15,542 nucleotides of DNA, taken from contig USCC01000047.1 of NCBI GenBank assembly GCA_900553035.1, forward strand, positions 1 through 15,542, read 5' to 3'. Under the pieces are notes generated by a model. It saw nothing but the letters and a program-made list of their open reading frames with translations, was not told where the DNA came from and made no database searches. Source of the DNA: an uncultured Rhodospirillaceae bacterium. GTDB taxonomy: Bacteria; Pseudomonadota; Alphaproteobacteria; CAAGCB01; CAG-977. This document shows, in pieces, positions 1 through 7,642 of this stretch (its first letter is position 1; every line of letters begins with the position of its first letter). The position numbers were made by a program, and so were the translations under genes.

Positions 1-50
1 GTCCCGATGTTGCAGTGCGGCTTGTTCCTTGAAAACTTCTCTTTTGACAT
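1..50 (-). CDS. tufA: EF-Tu, N-terminal start only (window edge)
   Basis: Only the first 16 codons are inside the window; the gene runs off the left edge. Read on the minus strand from the ATG at 50-48 they give M-S-K-E-K-F-S-R-N-K-P-H-C-N-I-G, which matches the highly conserved EF-Tu N terminus just before the G1 loop. EF-Tu is the cytoplasmic GTPase that brings aminoacyl-tRNA to the ribosomal A site. It starts 31 nt after the fusA stop, the usual last step of a str operon (rpsL-rpsG-fusA-tuf). A GGAG ribosome-binding site lies about 10 nt before the ATG. The tufA name follows from its position after fusA; the sequence cannot tell tufA from tufB. Confidence 0.93.
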   Translation of the reverse strand, partial: MSKEKFSRNKPHCNIG

Positions 51-81
51 TTTAATAAAACTCCAATCCTGTAGGATATTC

Positions 82-2160
82 TTAACTGGCCATTTTTGAC
101 TTGATTTCCTCAGCAACGTTGCTCGGTACTTCGGCATAGTGCGAGAACACCATGGAGTACTGGGCACGTCCCTGGCTCATGGAACGAAGCGTGTTCACAT
201 ATCCAAACATAGAGGACAGAGGAACAGTCGCATCAATGACGCGGGCATTACCGCGCTGATCCATACCGGAAACCTGACCACGGCGGCTGTTCAAGTCGCC
301 GATGATGTCACCCATGTAATCTTCCGGAGTGACGACTTCGACTTTCATAATCGGCTCCAGCAGTTTGGGCTTCGCCTTTGCGATACCTTCGCGGAAAGCC
401 GCGCGGGCCGCAATTTCAAAAGCCATCGAGCTGGAGTCAACGTCGTGATAAGCGCCGTCAAACAGATTCGCCTTGAAGTCCGTGCAGGGGAAGCCGGCAA
501 TAACGCCCGTTTCCAGAGCCGAACGAAGGCCTTTTTCAACAGCCGGGATATATTCCTTGGGAACGTTACCGCCGACGACGGAGTTCTCAAAGACAAAACC
601 CGAACCGGGTTCAAGCGGTTCAAAGCGGATTTTAACACGGGCGAACTGACCCGAACCGCCGGACTGCTTTTTGTGCAGGTAGTCGATTTCATAAGTCTGC
701 GAAATCGTTTCACGGTAGGCGACCTGCGGAGCGCCCACGTTGGCATCGACCTTGAATTCACGCTTCAGACGGTCGACAATGATTTCCAGATGAAGTTCGC
801 CCATCCCCTTGATGATCGTCTGGCCGCTTTCCGCGTCGGAAGCGACACGGAAGGAAGGATCCTCCATCGCCAGACGGTTCAGAGCCAGCCCCATCTTTTC
901 GACGTCAACCTTTGTTTTCGGTTCAACGGCGACTTCGATAACCGGCTCGGGGAATTCCATCTTTTCCAGGATGACCGGCTTTTCAGGAGCACAGAGCGTT
1001 TCACCCGTCGTCGTTTCCTTCAGTCCGACCAGAGCAACGATGTCGCCCGCAGAGGTTTCCTTCAGTTCTTCGCGGTGATTCGCGTGCATCAGAAGCATAC
1101 GGCCGATACGTTCCTTCTTGTCCTTGACGCTGTTCAGCACATAGGAACCGCTGGCCATAACGCCCGAGTAAATACGCGCAAACGTCAGAGAACCGACAAA
1201 CGGATCGTTCATGATCTTGAAGGCCAGAGCCGACAGAGGTTCGTCGTCCGAAGACAGACGGATGACTTCTTCGCCATTCGCCGGATCAACGCCGACGACA
1301 GGCGGAATATCAACCGGCGACGGCAGATAATCCACAACGGCGTCAAGCATGGCCTGAACACCCTTGTTCTTGAAAGCAGAGCCGCACAGAACGGGGACGA
1401 AGTTCATCGCAATCGTTCCCTTGCGCAGGCACTTCTGCAGAGTTTCGTAGGAAATATCCTTGCCTTCCAGATAATCTTCCATGGCCTGATCGTCTTCTTC
1501 AACGACCGTTTCGACCAGCTTTCCGTAATATTCGGCGGCCAGATCTTTCAGTTCCGCGGGGATTTCGACGACTTCAAATTCGGCGCCCAGCGTTTCGCTT
1601 TTCCAGATGATCGCCTTCTGACGCAGAACATCAACGATACCGACAAAATCGGCTTCGGCGCCGATCGGCAGAGACATGACGACCGGACGGGCGCCCAGAC
1701 GTTCACGAATCATATCAACGGCACGCAGGAAGTTCGCTCCGATGCGATCCATCTTGTTAACGAAACAGATACGGGGTACGCGGTACTTGTCCGCCTGACG
1801 CCATACCGTTTCAGACTGCGGTTCAACACCGGCCACACCATCGAAAACGGCAACAGCGCCGTCCAGGACGCGCAGGGAACGTTCCACTTCGATGGTGAAG
1901 TCAACGTGTCCCGGAGTGTCAATAATATTCAGACGGTGCCCTCTCCAGAAAGCAGTCGTCGCGGCCGACATAATCGTAATACCGCGTTCCTGTTCCTGAA
2001 CCATGAAATCCATGGTCGCCGCGCCGTCGTGAACTTCGCCCAGCTTATGCGACTTGCCCGTATAAAACAGAATACGTTCGGTCGTCGTCGTCTTACCGGC
2101 ATCGATGTGCGCCATGATTCCGATATTACGATATTTCTCAATGGGAGTAGTGCGAGCCAT
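82..2160 (-). CDS. fusA: Elongation factor G
   Basis: This is a 692-residue translational GTPase, the normal length for EF-G. It drives tRNA and mRNA translocation on the ribosome after peptide-bond formation and, with ribosome recycling factor, helps split ribosomes. Visible motifs are the G1 loop AHIDAGKTT at residues 17-25, the switch I region around RGITI (59-63), G3 DTPGH at 81-85 and G4 NKMD at 135-138. These are followed by the domain II to V sequence typical of bacterial EF-G. The start ATG at 2160 has an AGAAGG ribosome-binding site about 9 nt upstream, and the stop is TAA. It lies 32 nt after rpsG and 31 nt before tufA in the str operon and is intact. The opposite strand carries a long open frame over nearly the whole gene, judged to be a shadow. 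Confidence 0.98.
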   Translation of the reverse strand: MARTTPIEKYRNIGIMAHIDAGKTTTTERILFYTGKSHKLGEVHDGAATMDFMVQEQERGITIMSAATTAFWRGHRLNIIDTPGHVDFTIEVERSLRVLDGAVAVFDGVAGVEPQSETVWRQADKYRVPRICFVNKMDRIGANFLRAVDMIRERLGARPVVMSLPIGAEADFVGIVDVLRQKAIIWKSETLGAEFEVVEIPAELKDLAAEYYGKLVETVVEEDDQAMEDYLEGKDISYETLQKCLRKGTIAMNFVPVLCGSAFKNKGVQAMLDAVVDYLPSPVDIPPVVGVDPANGEEVIRLSSDDEPLSALAFKIMNDPFVGSLTFARIYSGVMASGSYVLNSVKDKKERIGRMLLMHANHREELKETSAGDIVALVGLKETTTGETLCAPEKPVILEKMEFPEPVIEVAVEPKTKVDVEKMGLALNRLAMEDPSFRVASDAESGQTIIKGMGELHLEIIVDRLKREFKVDANVGAPQVAYRETISQTYEIDYLHKKQSGGSGQFARVKIRFEPLEPGSGFVFENSVVGGNVPKEYIPAVEKGLRSALETGVIAGFPCTDFKANLFDGAYHDVDSSSMAFEIAARAAFREGIAKAKPKLLEPIMKVEVVTPEDYMGDIIGDLNSRRGQVSGMDQRGNARVIDATVPLSSMFGYVNTLRSMSQGRAQYSMVFSHYAEVPSNVAEEIKSKMAS

Positions 2161-2192
2161 TACACGAAACCTTCTACAAAATTCTAATCTAA

Positions 2193-2663
2193 TTACCAGC
2201 GGTAATGCGAAAATGCCTTATTCGCTTCCGCCATACGATGGGTATCTTCACGTTTGCGAACGGCGCCGCCGCGGTTCGCCAAAGCGTCCAGAAATTCCCC
2301 GGCCAAACGTTCTTCCATGGTCTGTTCCGAACGGTTGCGGGCACTGTTGATGATCCAGCGGATTGCCAGAGCCTGCTTCCGTTCCGGACGGACTTCGACC
2401 GGAACCTGATAGGTCGCACCACCGACACGGCGGGAGCGGACTTCAACGGCAGGGTTAACATTTTCCAGAGCTTCGCTAAAAGCCTTCAGCGGTTCCTGCT
2501 TGGATTTAGCGGCAACACGATCCAGAGCGCCGTAAACGATCTTTTCGGCGGTGGCTTTTGCTCCGTGTTGCATAATGCAGTTCATAAACTTGGCGATGAC
2601 CAGATCGCCGTATTTGGCGTCGGGTACAATCTCACGTTTTTCTGCAGCGTGACGACGAGACAT
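2193..2663 (-). CDS. rpsG: 30S ribosomal protein S7
   Basis: This 156-residue protein has the usual length and sequence of bacterial S7, including the start MSRRHAAEKREI, the GDLVIAKFMNCIM region and the VGGATYQVPVEVR core loop. S7 nucleates assembly of the 3' domain of 16S rRNA and forms part of the 30S head near the E site. The start ATG at 2663 has an AAGGA ribosome-binding site 8 nt upstream. The gene lies only 18 nt after rpsL, so translation is probably coupled. In E. coli S7 represses its own operon by binding the rpsL-rpsG spacer. Here the spacer is too short to hold that structure, so any S7 feedback would have to work elsewhere. Confidence 0.98.
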   Translation of the reverse strand: MSRRHAAEKREIVPDAKYGDLVIAKFMNCIMQHGAKATAEKIVYGALDRVAAKSKQEPLKAFSEALENVNPAVEVRSRRVGGATYQVPVEVRPERKQALAIRWIINSARNRSEQTMEERLAGEFLDALANRGGAVRKREDTHRMAEANKAFSHYRW

Positions 2664-2681
2664 GTTTTCTTTCCTTCTCTC

Positions 2682-3053
2682 TTACTTAGGACGCTTTGCG
2701 CCGTACAGAGAACGTCTCTGACGACGGGCGGAAACGCCCTGCGTATCCAGCGTGCCACGAATAATGTGGTAACGAACGCCCGGCAAGTCCTTTACACGGC
2801 CGCCGCGAATCAATACGACGGAGTGTTCCTGCAGGTTATGCCCTTCACCGGGAATGTAGCTCAGCACTTCGGCACTGTTTGTCAAACGAACGCGCGCCAC
2901 TTTACGCAGAGCGGAGTTCGGTTTTTTCGGGGTCGTCGTGTAAACACGCGTGCACACCCCGCGTTTCTGCGGACAAGCCTGCAGGGCCGGAGCCTTGTTG
3001 CGCTTTACGCGCGGCTTGCGCGGACTACGAATCAATTGGTTTATCGTCGGCAT
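2682..3053 (-). CDS. rpsL: 30S ribosomal protein S12
   Basis: This 123-residue protein is a full-length bacterial S12, part of the 30S decoding centre, where it helps monitor codon-anticodon pairing. The two loops in which streptomycin-resistance changes usually occur are present with wild-type residues: K43 within TTTPKKPNS and K88 within GGRVKDLPG. The aspartate at 89 is the family's methylthiolation site. The start ATG at 3053 has a GAGGG ribosome-binding site about 7 nt upstream, and the stop is TAA. It is the first gene of the str operon, preceded by its own promoter and a long leader. Confidence 0.98.
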   Translation of the reverse strand: MPTINQLIRSPRKPRVKRNKAPALQACPQKRGVCTRVYTTTPKKPNSALRKVARVRLTNSAEVLSYIPGEGHNLQEHSVVLIRGGRVKDLPGVRYHIIRGTLDTQGVSARRQRRSLYGAKRPK

Positions 3054-3235
3054 TCAAATTCCCTCTTCCCTCTGTCTTTTTCCAAAGACTCATAAACCAT
3101 AAAAACAAAATCTCTGATTCCGCCACAGGCGAAACCAGAAAGAAAAAATTACAAAAGCGGCTGATTTCCGCCATTTTTCCTTACCTTTAAAAGCATAAAA
3201 AACGGATAAAAGCACCGTCTTTTCTATGCTTTAGG
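3054..3235 (-). promoter_or_regulatory. Structured 5' leader of the str operon mRNA
   Basis: About 180 nt separate the inferred transcription start from the rpsL start codon, and the stretch is AT-rich apart from its stems. Besides the hairpin at its 5' end (listed separately), a 9-bp stem with a 3-nt TGT loop lies at 3116-3136. It pairs GGTTTCGCC with GGCGGAATC, including two G-T wobbles, and is followed by a T-rich run. A weaker 4-bp GCGG/CCGC stem lies near 3157-3171. I recognise no known riboswitch or ribosomal-protein leader class here, and no convincing small gene. Feedback control by a ribosomal protein of the operon is an inference only. Together with the promoter, spacer and terminator to its right this accounts for the whole 404-nt gene-free gap between rpsL and rpoC. 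Confidence 0.5.
3190..3232 (-). promoter_or_regulatory. Stem-loop at the 5' end of the rpsL leader
   Basis: On the minus strand an outer arm AAAGCAT pairs perfectly with ATGCTTT, and an inner ACGG pairs with CCGT across a 9-nt loop. An A-rich segment faces a run of T in between, with a small bulge. The structure begins only a few bases after the predicted transcription start. It could stabilise the 5' end of the mRNA or form part of a regulatory fold. Confidence 0.5.
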
Positions 3236-3241
3236 CAATGC

Positions 3242-3270
3242 ATACTCTCAAATACACCGCACAGAGTCAA
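3242..3270 (-). promoter_or_regulatory. Sigma70-like promoter for the rpsL-rpsG-fusA-tufA operon
   Basis: On the minus strand a -35 box TTGACT (3270-3265), five of six consensus bases and preceded by CCC, is separated by exactly 17 nt from a -10 box GAGTAT (3247-3242). The -10 keeps the key A at its second position and AT at its end. It lies downstream of the rpoC terminator and upstream of rpsL on the same strand, where a str-operon promoter is expected. The predicted transcript starts near 3235. The weak -10 match is the main doubt. Confidence 0.6.
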
Positions 3271-3409
3271 GGGAAATTAACGCTTTTTTTCATATTACGG
3301 AAATTTTACGCAAACCCGGGGAAGAGCCGGAAACTTCGGTTTTACACAAAAGAAAGATACCGCCGCATTTCCCGAAACCGTTTTCCTCCTCCCGGAAAAA
3401 GAAAGAGAC

Positions 3410-3444
3410 AAAAAAAAACGCCGGAGACAATCCCCGGCGTTTTT
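3410..3444 (-). terminator. Intrinsic terminator after rpoC
   Basis: Starting 13 nt past the rpoC stop codon, a stem of CGCCGG with flanking A-T pairs (11 bp in all, arms 3434-3444 and 3414-3424) closes a 9-nt loop. On the minus strand it runs into an unbroken stretch of nine T (3418-3410, partly shared with the stem). This is a textbook rho-independent terminator. Because A and T runs flank both sides it could also stop transcription from the other strand, but no gene there would use it. Confidence 0.92.
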
Positions 3445-3457
3445 CTCAAATTATTTT

Positions 3458-6400
3458 TCAGCCTTCGGCCGGCAGATCCGCCGCAATCGGCAACGGCTGG
3501 TTTTCCGCCTGAATGGCTTCCCGGTCGCGTTCGGCGGCCAGTTCGCGCATACGGTTGATGACAGAGCCTGTACCCGCCGGGATCAAACGGCCGACGATTA
3601 CATTTTCCTTCAGCCCAATCAGATCGTCCGTCCGGCCCGATACCGCCGATTCCGTCAGAACACGGGTCGTTTCCTGGAAGGATGCCGCCGAAATGAAGGA
3701 GTTCGTCTGCAGACTCGCCTTCGTAATGCCCAGCAAAATCGGCGAAGCTTCCGCCGGACGGCCGCCGGCAGCAACCGCCTTGGCATTTTCCTTGTCCAGC
3801 ATCGCCTGGTCAACCTGTTCACCCTGCAGGAGCGTTGTGTCTCCGGCATCCGTGACCTCCAGTTTCTGCAGCATCTGGCGCGCGATCACTTCAATATGCT
3901 TGTCGTTGATCTTCACGCCCTGCAGACGGTAGACGTCCTGGATTTCCTTGACCAGGTAATGCGCCAGCTTTTCGACGCCCATTACGCGCAGGATGTCATG
4001 CGGCACCAGAGCGCCGTCAACCAGGATATCGCCCTTGTTGACAAAATCGCCTTCCTGAACCGTCACCAGCTTGCCCTTCGGCAACAGGTATTCGCGTTCC
4101 TGCCCTTCGGCATTCTTGACAATGATACGCCGCTTGGCCTTGTAATCACGGCCGAATTCAACGATACCGTCAATATCCGAGATAATCGCGTGATCCTTGG
4201 GTTTCCGGGCTTCAAAGAGTTCGGCCACGCGCGGCAGACCGCCCGTGATGTCTCTTGTCTTCGAGCTTTCACGCGGGATACGCGCCAGAATGTCGCCGAC
4301 CCGCACTTTTTGCCCCGGTTCAACGGACAGAATGGAATCAACCGCCAGATAGAAGCGCGCTTCCATGCCGTTGGCGAAGCGGATGACCTCACCGTTTTCG
4401 TCCGTCAGAGCAATATGCGGTTTGCGTTCCGCCGCACGGGAATGCTGCTTCCAGTCCATGACCACTTTCGAAGTCAGGCCCGTTGCTTCATCCGTCACTT
4501 CACGCATTGTTTCGCCGTCGACCAGGTCTTCGTACTTCACGATGCCTTCCTTGTCGGTAATGACCGGCAGGGTGTACGGATCCCATTCCGCAATACGTGT
4601 GCCCTTCGTGATCTGCTGGCCTTCTTCGACCAGAAGGCGGGAACCGTAAGGAATACGGTGGCGCGCCTTTTCACGGCCGTTGGCGTCAATCAGAACGACT
4701 TCACAGTTACGAGTCAGAACAATCGCCATATTCTGCGAGTTCAGCGTCGGGACATAGTTCAGAATCTTCACCTGCGAATCGAACGCGGCGTCAATGCCGG
4801 ACTGTTCCGCACCACGCTGCGCCGCACCGCCGATGTGGAATGTCCGCATCGTCAGCTGGGTTCCGGGTTCACCGATGGACTGCGCCGCAATCACACCGAC
4901 CGCTTCGCCGACGTTGACCGGCGTGCCGCGAGCCAGGTCGCGGCCATAACACGCCGCACACACCCCGCCTTTTGCTTCGCATGTCAGCGGCGAACGGATA
5001 TAGATTTTATCCACACCCGCCGTTTCAATGCGTTCCACGTCGACTTCGTCAATCATCTTGCCGCGCGGAACAATGATTTCACCGTTCGCCGGATCCAGAA
5101 CATCTTCCTGCACCGTACGACCCAGAACACGCTCGCCCAGGGTCGCAACGACGTTGCCGCCTTCGACAACCGCCGACACCGTAATGCCGTGTGTCGTGCC
5201 GCAGTCGTGCTGGGTAATGATGGCATCCTGAGCAACGTCAACCAGACGGCGGGTCAGGTAACCGGAGTTCGCGGTCTTCAACGCCGTATCGGCCAGTCCC
5301 TTACGGGCACCGTGCGTCGAGTTGAAGTATTCCGCCACTGTCAGGCCTTCCTTGAAGTTTGAAATAATCGGCGTTTCGATGATTTCGCCCGACGGCTTGG
5401 CCATCAGTCCGCGCATACCGGCCAGCTGTTTCATCTGTGCCGCGGAACCACGGGCGCCGGAATGAGCCATCATGTAAACCGAGTTGACAGGCTTGCCGAC
5501 TTCGGTCTTGGAAATTTCCTTCATCATTTCCTCGGCCACCCGGTCCGTACAGGCCGACCACGCGTCAACAACCTTGTTGTACTTTTCGCCCTGAGTGATC
5601 AGGCCGTCCTGGTACTGCTGTTCAAATTCCTTCACCTTGTTTTCGGTTTCCTTGATCAGCCGGTTTTTCGTCTTCGGCACGATCATGTCATCCTTGCCGA
5701 ACGAAATGCCGGAACGAGCCGCGTTGCGGAAGCCCAGTCCCATGATGCGGTCGGCGAAAATAACGGTTTCCTTCTGGCCGCAGTGACGGTACACAACATC
5801 AATGATATCCGTGATTTCCTTCTTGCGGAGCAGACGGTTGAACAGGCTGAACGGTACCTTCGGGTGCTTCGGCAGAACCTGGGACAAAAGGACGCGTCCC
5901 GGAGTCGTATCGAAAACCTTACGAACCATGACGCCTTCTTCGCCCATGACTTCCAGACGGCATTTGATTTTCGTGTGCTGTGTGACAATACCGGCATAAA
6001 GCGCGTGCTCGACTTCATCGACACCCGAGAAAATCATGCCTTCGCCCGGTTCGCCGTCCAGAGCCAGCGTCATATAGTACAGGCCGAGAATGATATCCTG
6101 CGTCGGAACAATGATCGGCTTGCCGTTCGCCGGCGACAGGATGTTGTTCGTCGACATCATCAGAACGCGGGCTTCAAGCTGGGCTTCCAAAGACAGCGGC
6201 ACGTGAACCGCCATTTGGTCGCCGTCAAAGTCGGCATTGAACGCCGTGCAGACCAGCGGATGGAGCTGAATCGCCTTGCCTTCAATCAGAACCGGTTCAA
6301 ACGCCTGAATGCCCAGACGGTGCAGAGTCGGCGCACGGTTCAGAAGAACCGGATGTTCGCGGATGACTTCTTCCAGAATATCCCAGACTTCGGGACGTTC

Positions 6401-7612
6401 CTTTTCGACCATGCGTTTGGCCGCCTTGATCGTCGTCGCCATGCCGTACAGTTCCAACTTGGAATAAACAAACGGCTTGAACAGTTCCAGCGCCATCTTC
6501 TTCGGCAGGCCGCACTGATGCAGTTTCAGTTCAGGCCCGACAACAATCACGGAACGGCCGGAATAGTCAACACGTTTCCCCAAAAGGTTCTGACGGAAAC
6601 GACCCTGCTTGCCTTTCAGCATATCGGCCAGAGATTTCAGCGGCCGTTTGTTCGCACCGGTAATGGCGCGGCCGCGGCGGCCGTTGTCGAACAGAGCGTC
6701 AACGGATTCCTGCAACATACGCTTTTCGTTGCGGATGATGATTTCCGGTGCGCGGAGTTCAATCAGGCGTTTCAGACGGTTGTTCCGGTTGATGACACGG
6801 CGGTACAGGTCGTTCAGATCCGAGGTCGCGAAACGGCCGCCGTCCAGAGGAACCAAAGGACGCAGTTCCGGCGGAATAACCGGAATCACGTCCAAAATCA
6901 TCCATTCCGGTTTGGAACCGGATTCCAGAAACGCTTCAACCAGTTTCAGACGCTTCACCAGTTTTTTCCGGCGCGCTTCCGATGATGTTGAACGCAGTTC
7001 CGAACGGATGGTTTCGGCTTCCTGTTCCAGATCAATCGAAGACAGGATTTCCTTCAACGCTTCGGCACCGATGCCGGCACGGAAGGAATCTTCGCCGTAT
7101 TCTTCGACGGCGCGCTGATACTGTTCCTCGGTCAGAAGTTCATTGACCTTCAGCGGCGTCAGACCCGGTTCAATCACAATGTACTTTTCAAAGTACAGAA
7201 CCGCTTCCAGGTCTTTCAGCATCATGTCGACCAGAAGGCCGATACGCGACGGCAGAGATTTCAGGAACCAGATGTGCGCGACAGGCGCCGCCAGTTCAAT
7301 ATGTCCCATGCGTTCGCGGCGAACTTTCGACAGCGTGACTTCAACGCCGCACTTTTCGCAAACGACGCCGCGGTACTTCATACGCTTGTACTTGCCGCAC
7401 AAACATTCATAGTCCTTGACCGGCCCGAAGATGCGGGCGCAGAACAGGCCGTCCCGCTCAGGTTTGAAGGTACGGTAGTTAATCGTTTCAGGCTTTTTCA
7501 CTTCGCCGTAGGACCAGGAACGGATGCGTTCCGGAGACGCCAGCGAAATCTGGATCTGGTCAAAGGACTGCGTCCCGGCGACAGGCCCAAAAACTTTCAT
7601 AAGCTCGTTCAT
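3458..7612 (-). CDS. rpoC: DNA-directed RNA polymerase subunit beta'
   Basis: This 1384-residue protein is the beta' subunit, which holds the polymerase active site and the clamp. The N-terminal zinc site uses C70, C72, C85 and C88. The catalytic NADFDGD motif is at residues 459-465, so D461, D463 and D465 bind the catalytic magnesium. Bridge-helix and trigger-loop sequence follows (HSGARGS, MRGLMAKPSGEIIETP). The second zinc site is seen as QHDCG and, further on, CEAKGGVCAACYG. I chose the ATG at 7612, giving MNELMKVFG, because it matches related proteins and has a GAGGA ribosome-binding site 4-5 nt upstream. A TTG seven codons earlier is less likely. It lies 30 nt after rpoB and ends in TGA just before a strong terminator. 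It is intact with no unusual insertions. Confidence 0.98.
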   Translation of the reverse strand: MNELMKVFGPVAGTQSFDQIQISLASPERIRSWSYGEVKKPETINYRTFKPERDGLFCARIFGPVKDYECLCGKYKRMKYRGVVCEKCGVEVTLSKVRRERMGHIELAAPVAHIWFLKSLPSRIGLLVDMMLKDLEAVLYFEKYIVIEPGLTPLKVNELLTEEQYQRAVEEYGEDSFRAGIGAEALKEILSSIDLEQEAETIRSELRSTSSEARRKKLVKRLKLVEAFLESGSKPEWMILDVIPVIPPELRPLVPLDGGRFATSDLNDLYRRVINRNNRLKRLIELRAPEIIIRNEKRMLQESVDALFDNGRRGRAITGANKRPLKSLADMLKGKQGRFRQNLLGKRVDYSGRSVIVVGPELKLHQCGLPKKMALELFKPFVYSKLELYGMATTIKAAKRMVEKERPEVWDILEEVIREHPVLLNRAPTLHRLGIQAFEPVLIEGKAIQLHPLVCTAFNADFDGDQMAVHVPLSLEAQLEARVLMMSTNNILSPANGKPIIVPTQDIILGLYYMTLALDGEPGEGMIFSGVDEVEHALYAGIVTQHTKIKCRLEVMGEEGVMVRKVFDTTPGRVLLSQVLPKHPKVPFSLFNRLLRKKEITDIIDVVYRHCGQKETVIFADRIMGLGFRNAARSGISFGKDDMIVPKTKNRLIKETENKVKEFEQQYQDGLITQGEKYNKVVDAWSACTDRVAEEMMKEISKTEVGKPVNSVYMMAHSGARGSAAQMKQLAGMRGLMAKPSGEIIETPIISNFKEGLTVAEYFNSTHGARKGLADTALKTANSGYLTRRLVDVAQDAIITQHDCGTTHGITVSAVVEGGNVVATLGERVLGRTVQEDVLDPANGEIIVPRGKMIDEVDVERIETAGVDKIYIRSPLTCEAKGGVCAACYGRDLARGTPVNVGEAVGVIAAQSIGEPGTQLTMRTFHIGGAAQRGAEQSGIDAAFDSQVKILNYVPTLNSQNMAIVLTRNCEVVLIDANGREKARHRIPYGSRLLVEEGQQITKGTRIAEWDPYTLPVITDKEGIVKYEDLVDGETMREVTDEATGLTSKVVMDWKQHSRAAERKPHIALTDENGEVIRFANGMEARFYLAVDSILSVEPGQKVRVGDILARIPRESSKTRDITGGLPRVAELFEARKPKDHAIISDIDGIVEFGRDYKAKRRIIVKNAEGQEREYLLPKGKLVTVQEGDFVNKGDILVDGALVPHDILRVMGVEKLAHYLVKEIQDVYRLQGVKINDKHIEVIARQMLQKLEVTDAGDTTLLQGEQVDQAMLDKENAKAVAAGGRPAEASPILLGITKASLQTNSFISAASFQETTRVLTESAVSGRTDDLIGLKENVIVGRLIPAGTGSVINRMRELAAERDREAIQAENQPLPIAADLPAEG

Positions 7613-7642
7613 GCTTTCCTCTTTTCTCTTCAAGAGCGTTTT

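Noticed and set aside
139..2187. A 682-residue open frame on the plus strand opposite fusA, with similar long plus-strand frames opposite rpoC and rpoB
   Set aside because: These are mirror frames produced by codon bias in the real minus-strand genes. Their translations are rich in Arg, His, Asn, Gln and Phe, have no recognisable domain, and the true genes beneath them are unmistakable.
3238..3558. A 106-residue plus-strand frame in the rpoC-rpsL gap
   Set aside because: It crosses the promoter, the terminator and the 3' end of rpoC, has low-complexity basic sequence, and has no ribosome-binding site or homology that I recognise.
7613..7633. An alternative TTG start for rpoC, seven codons upstream
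   Set aside because: That stretch is the ribosome-binding region of the ATG start at 7612, and the residues do not match known RpoC N termini.
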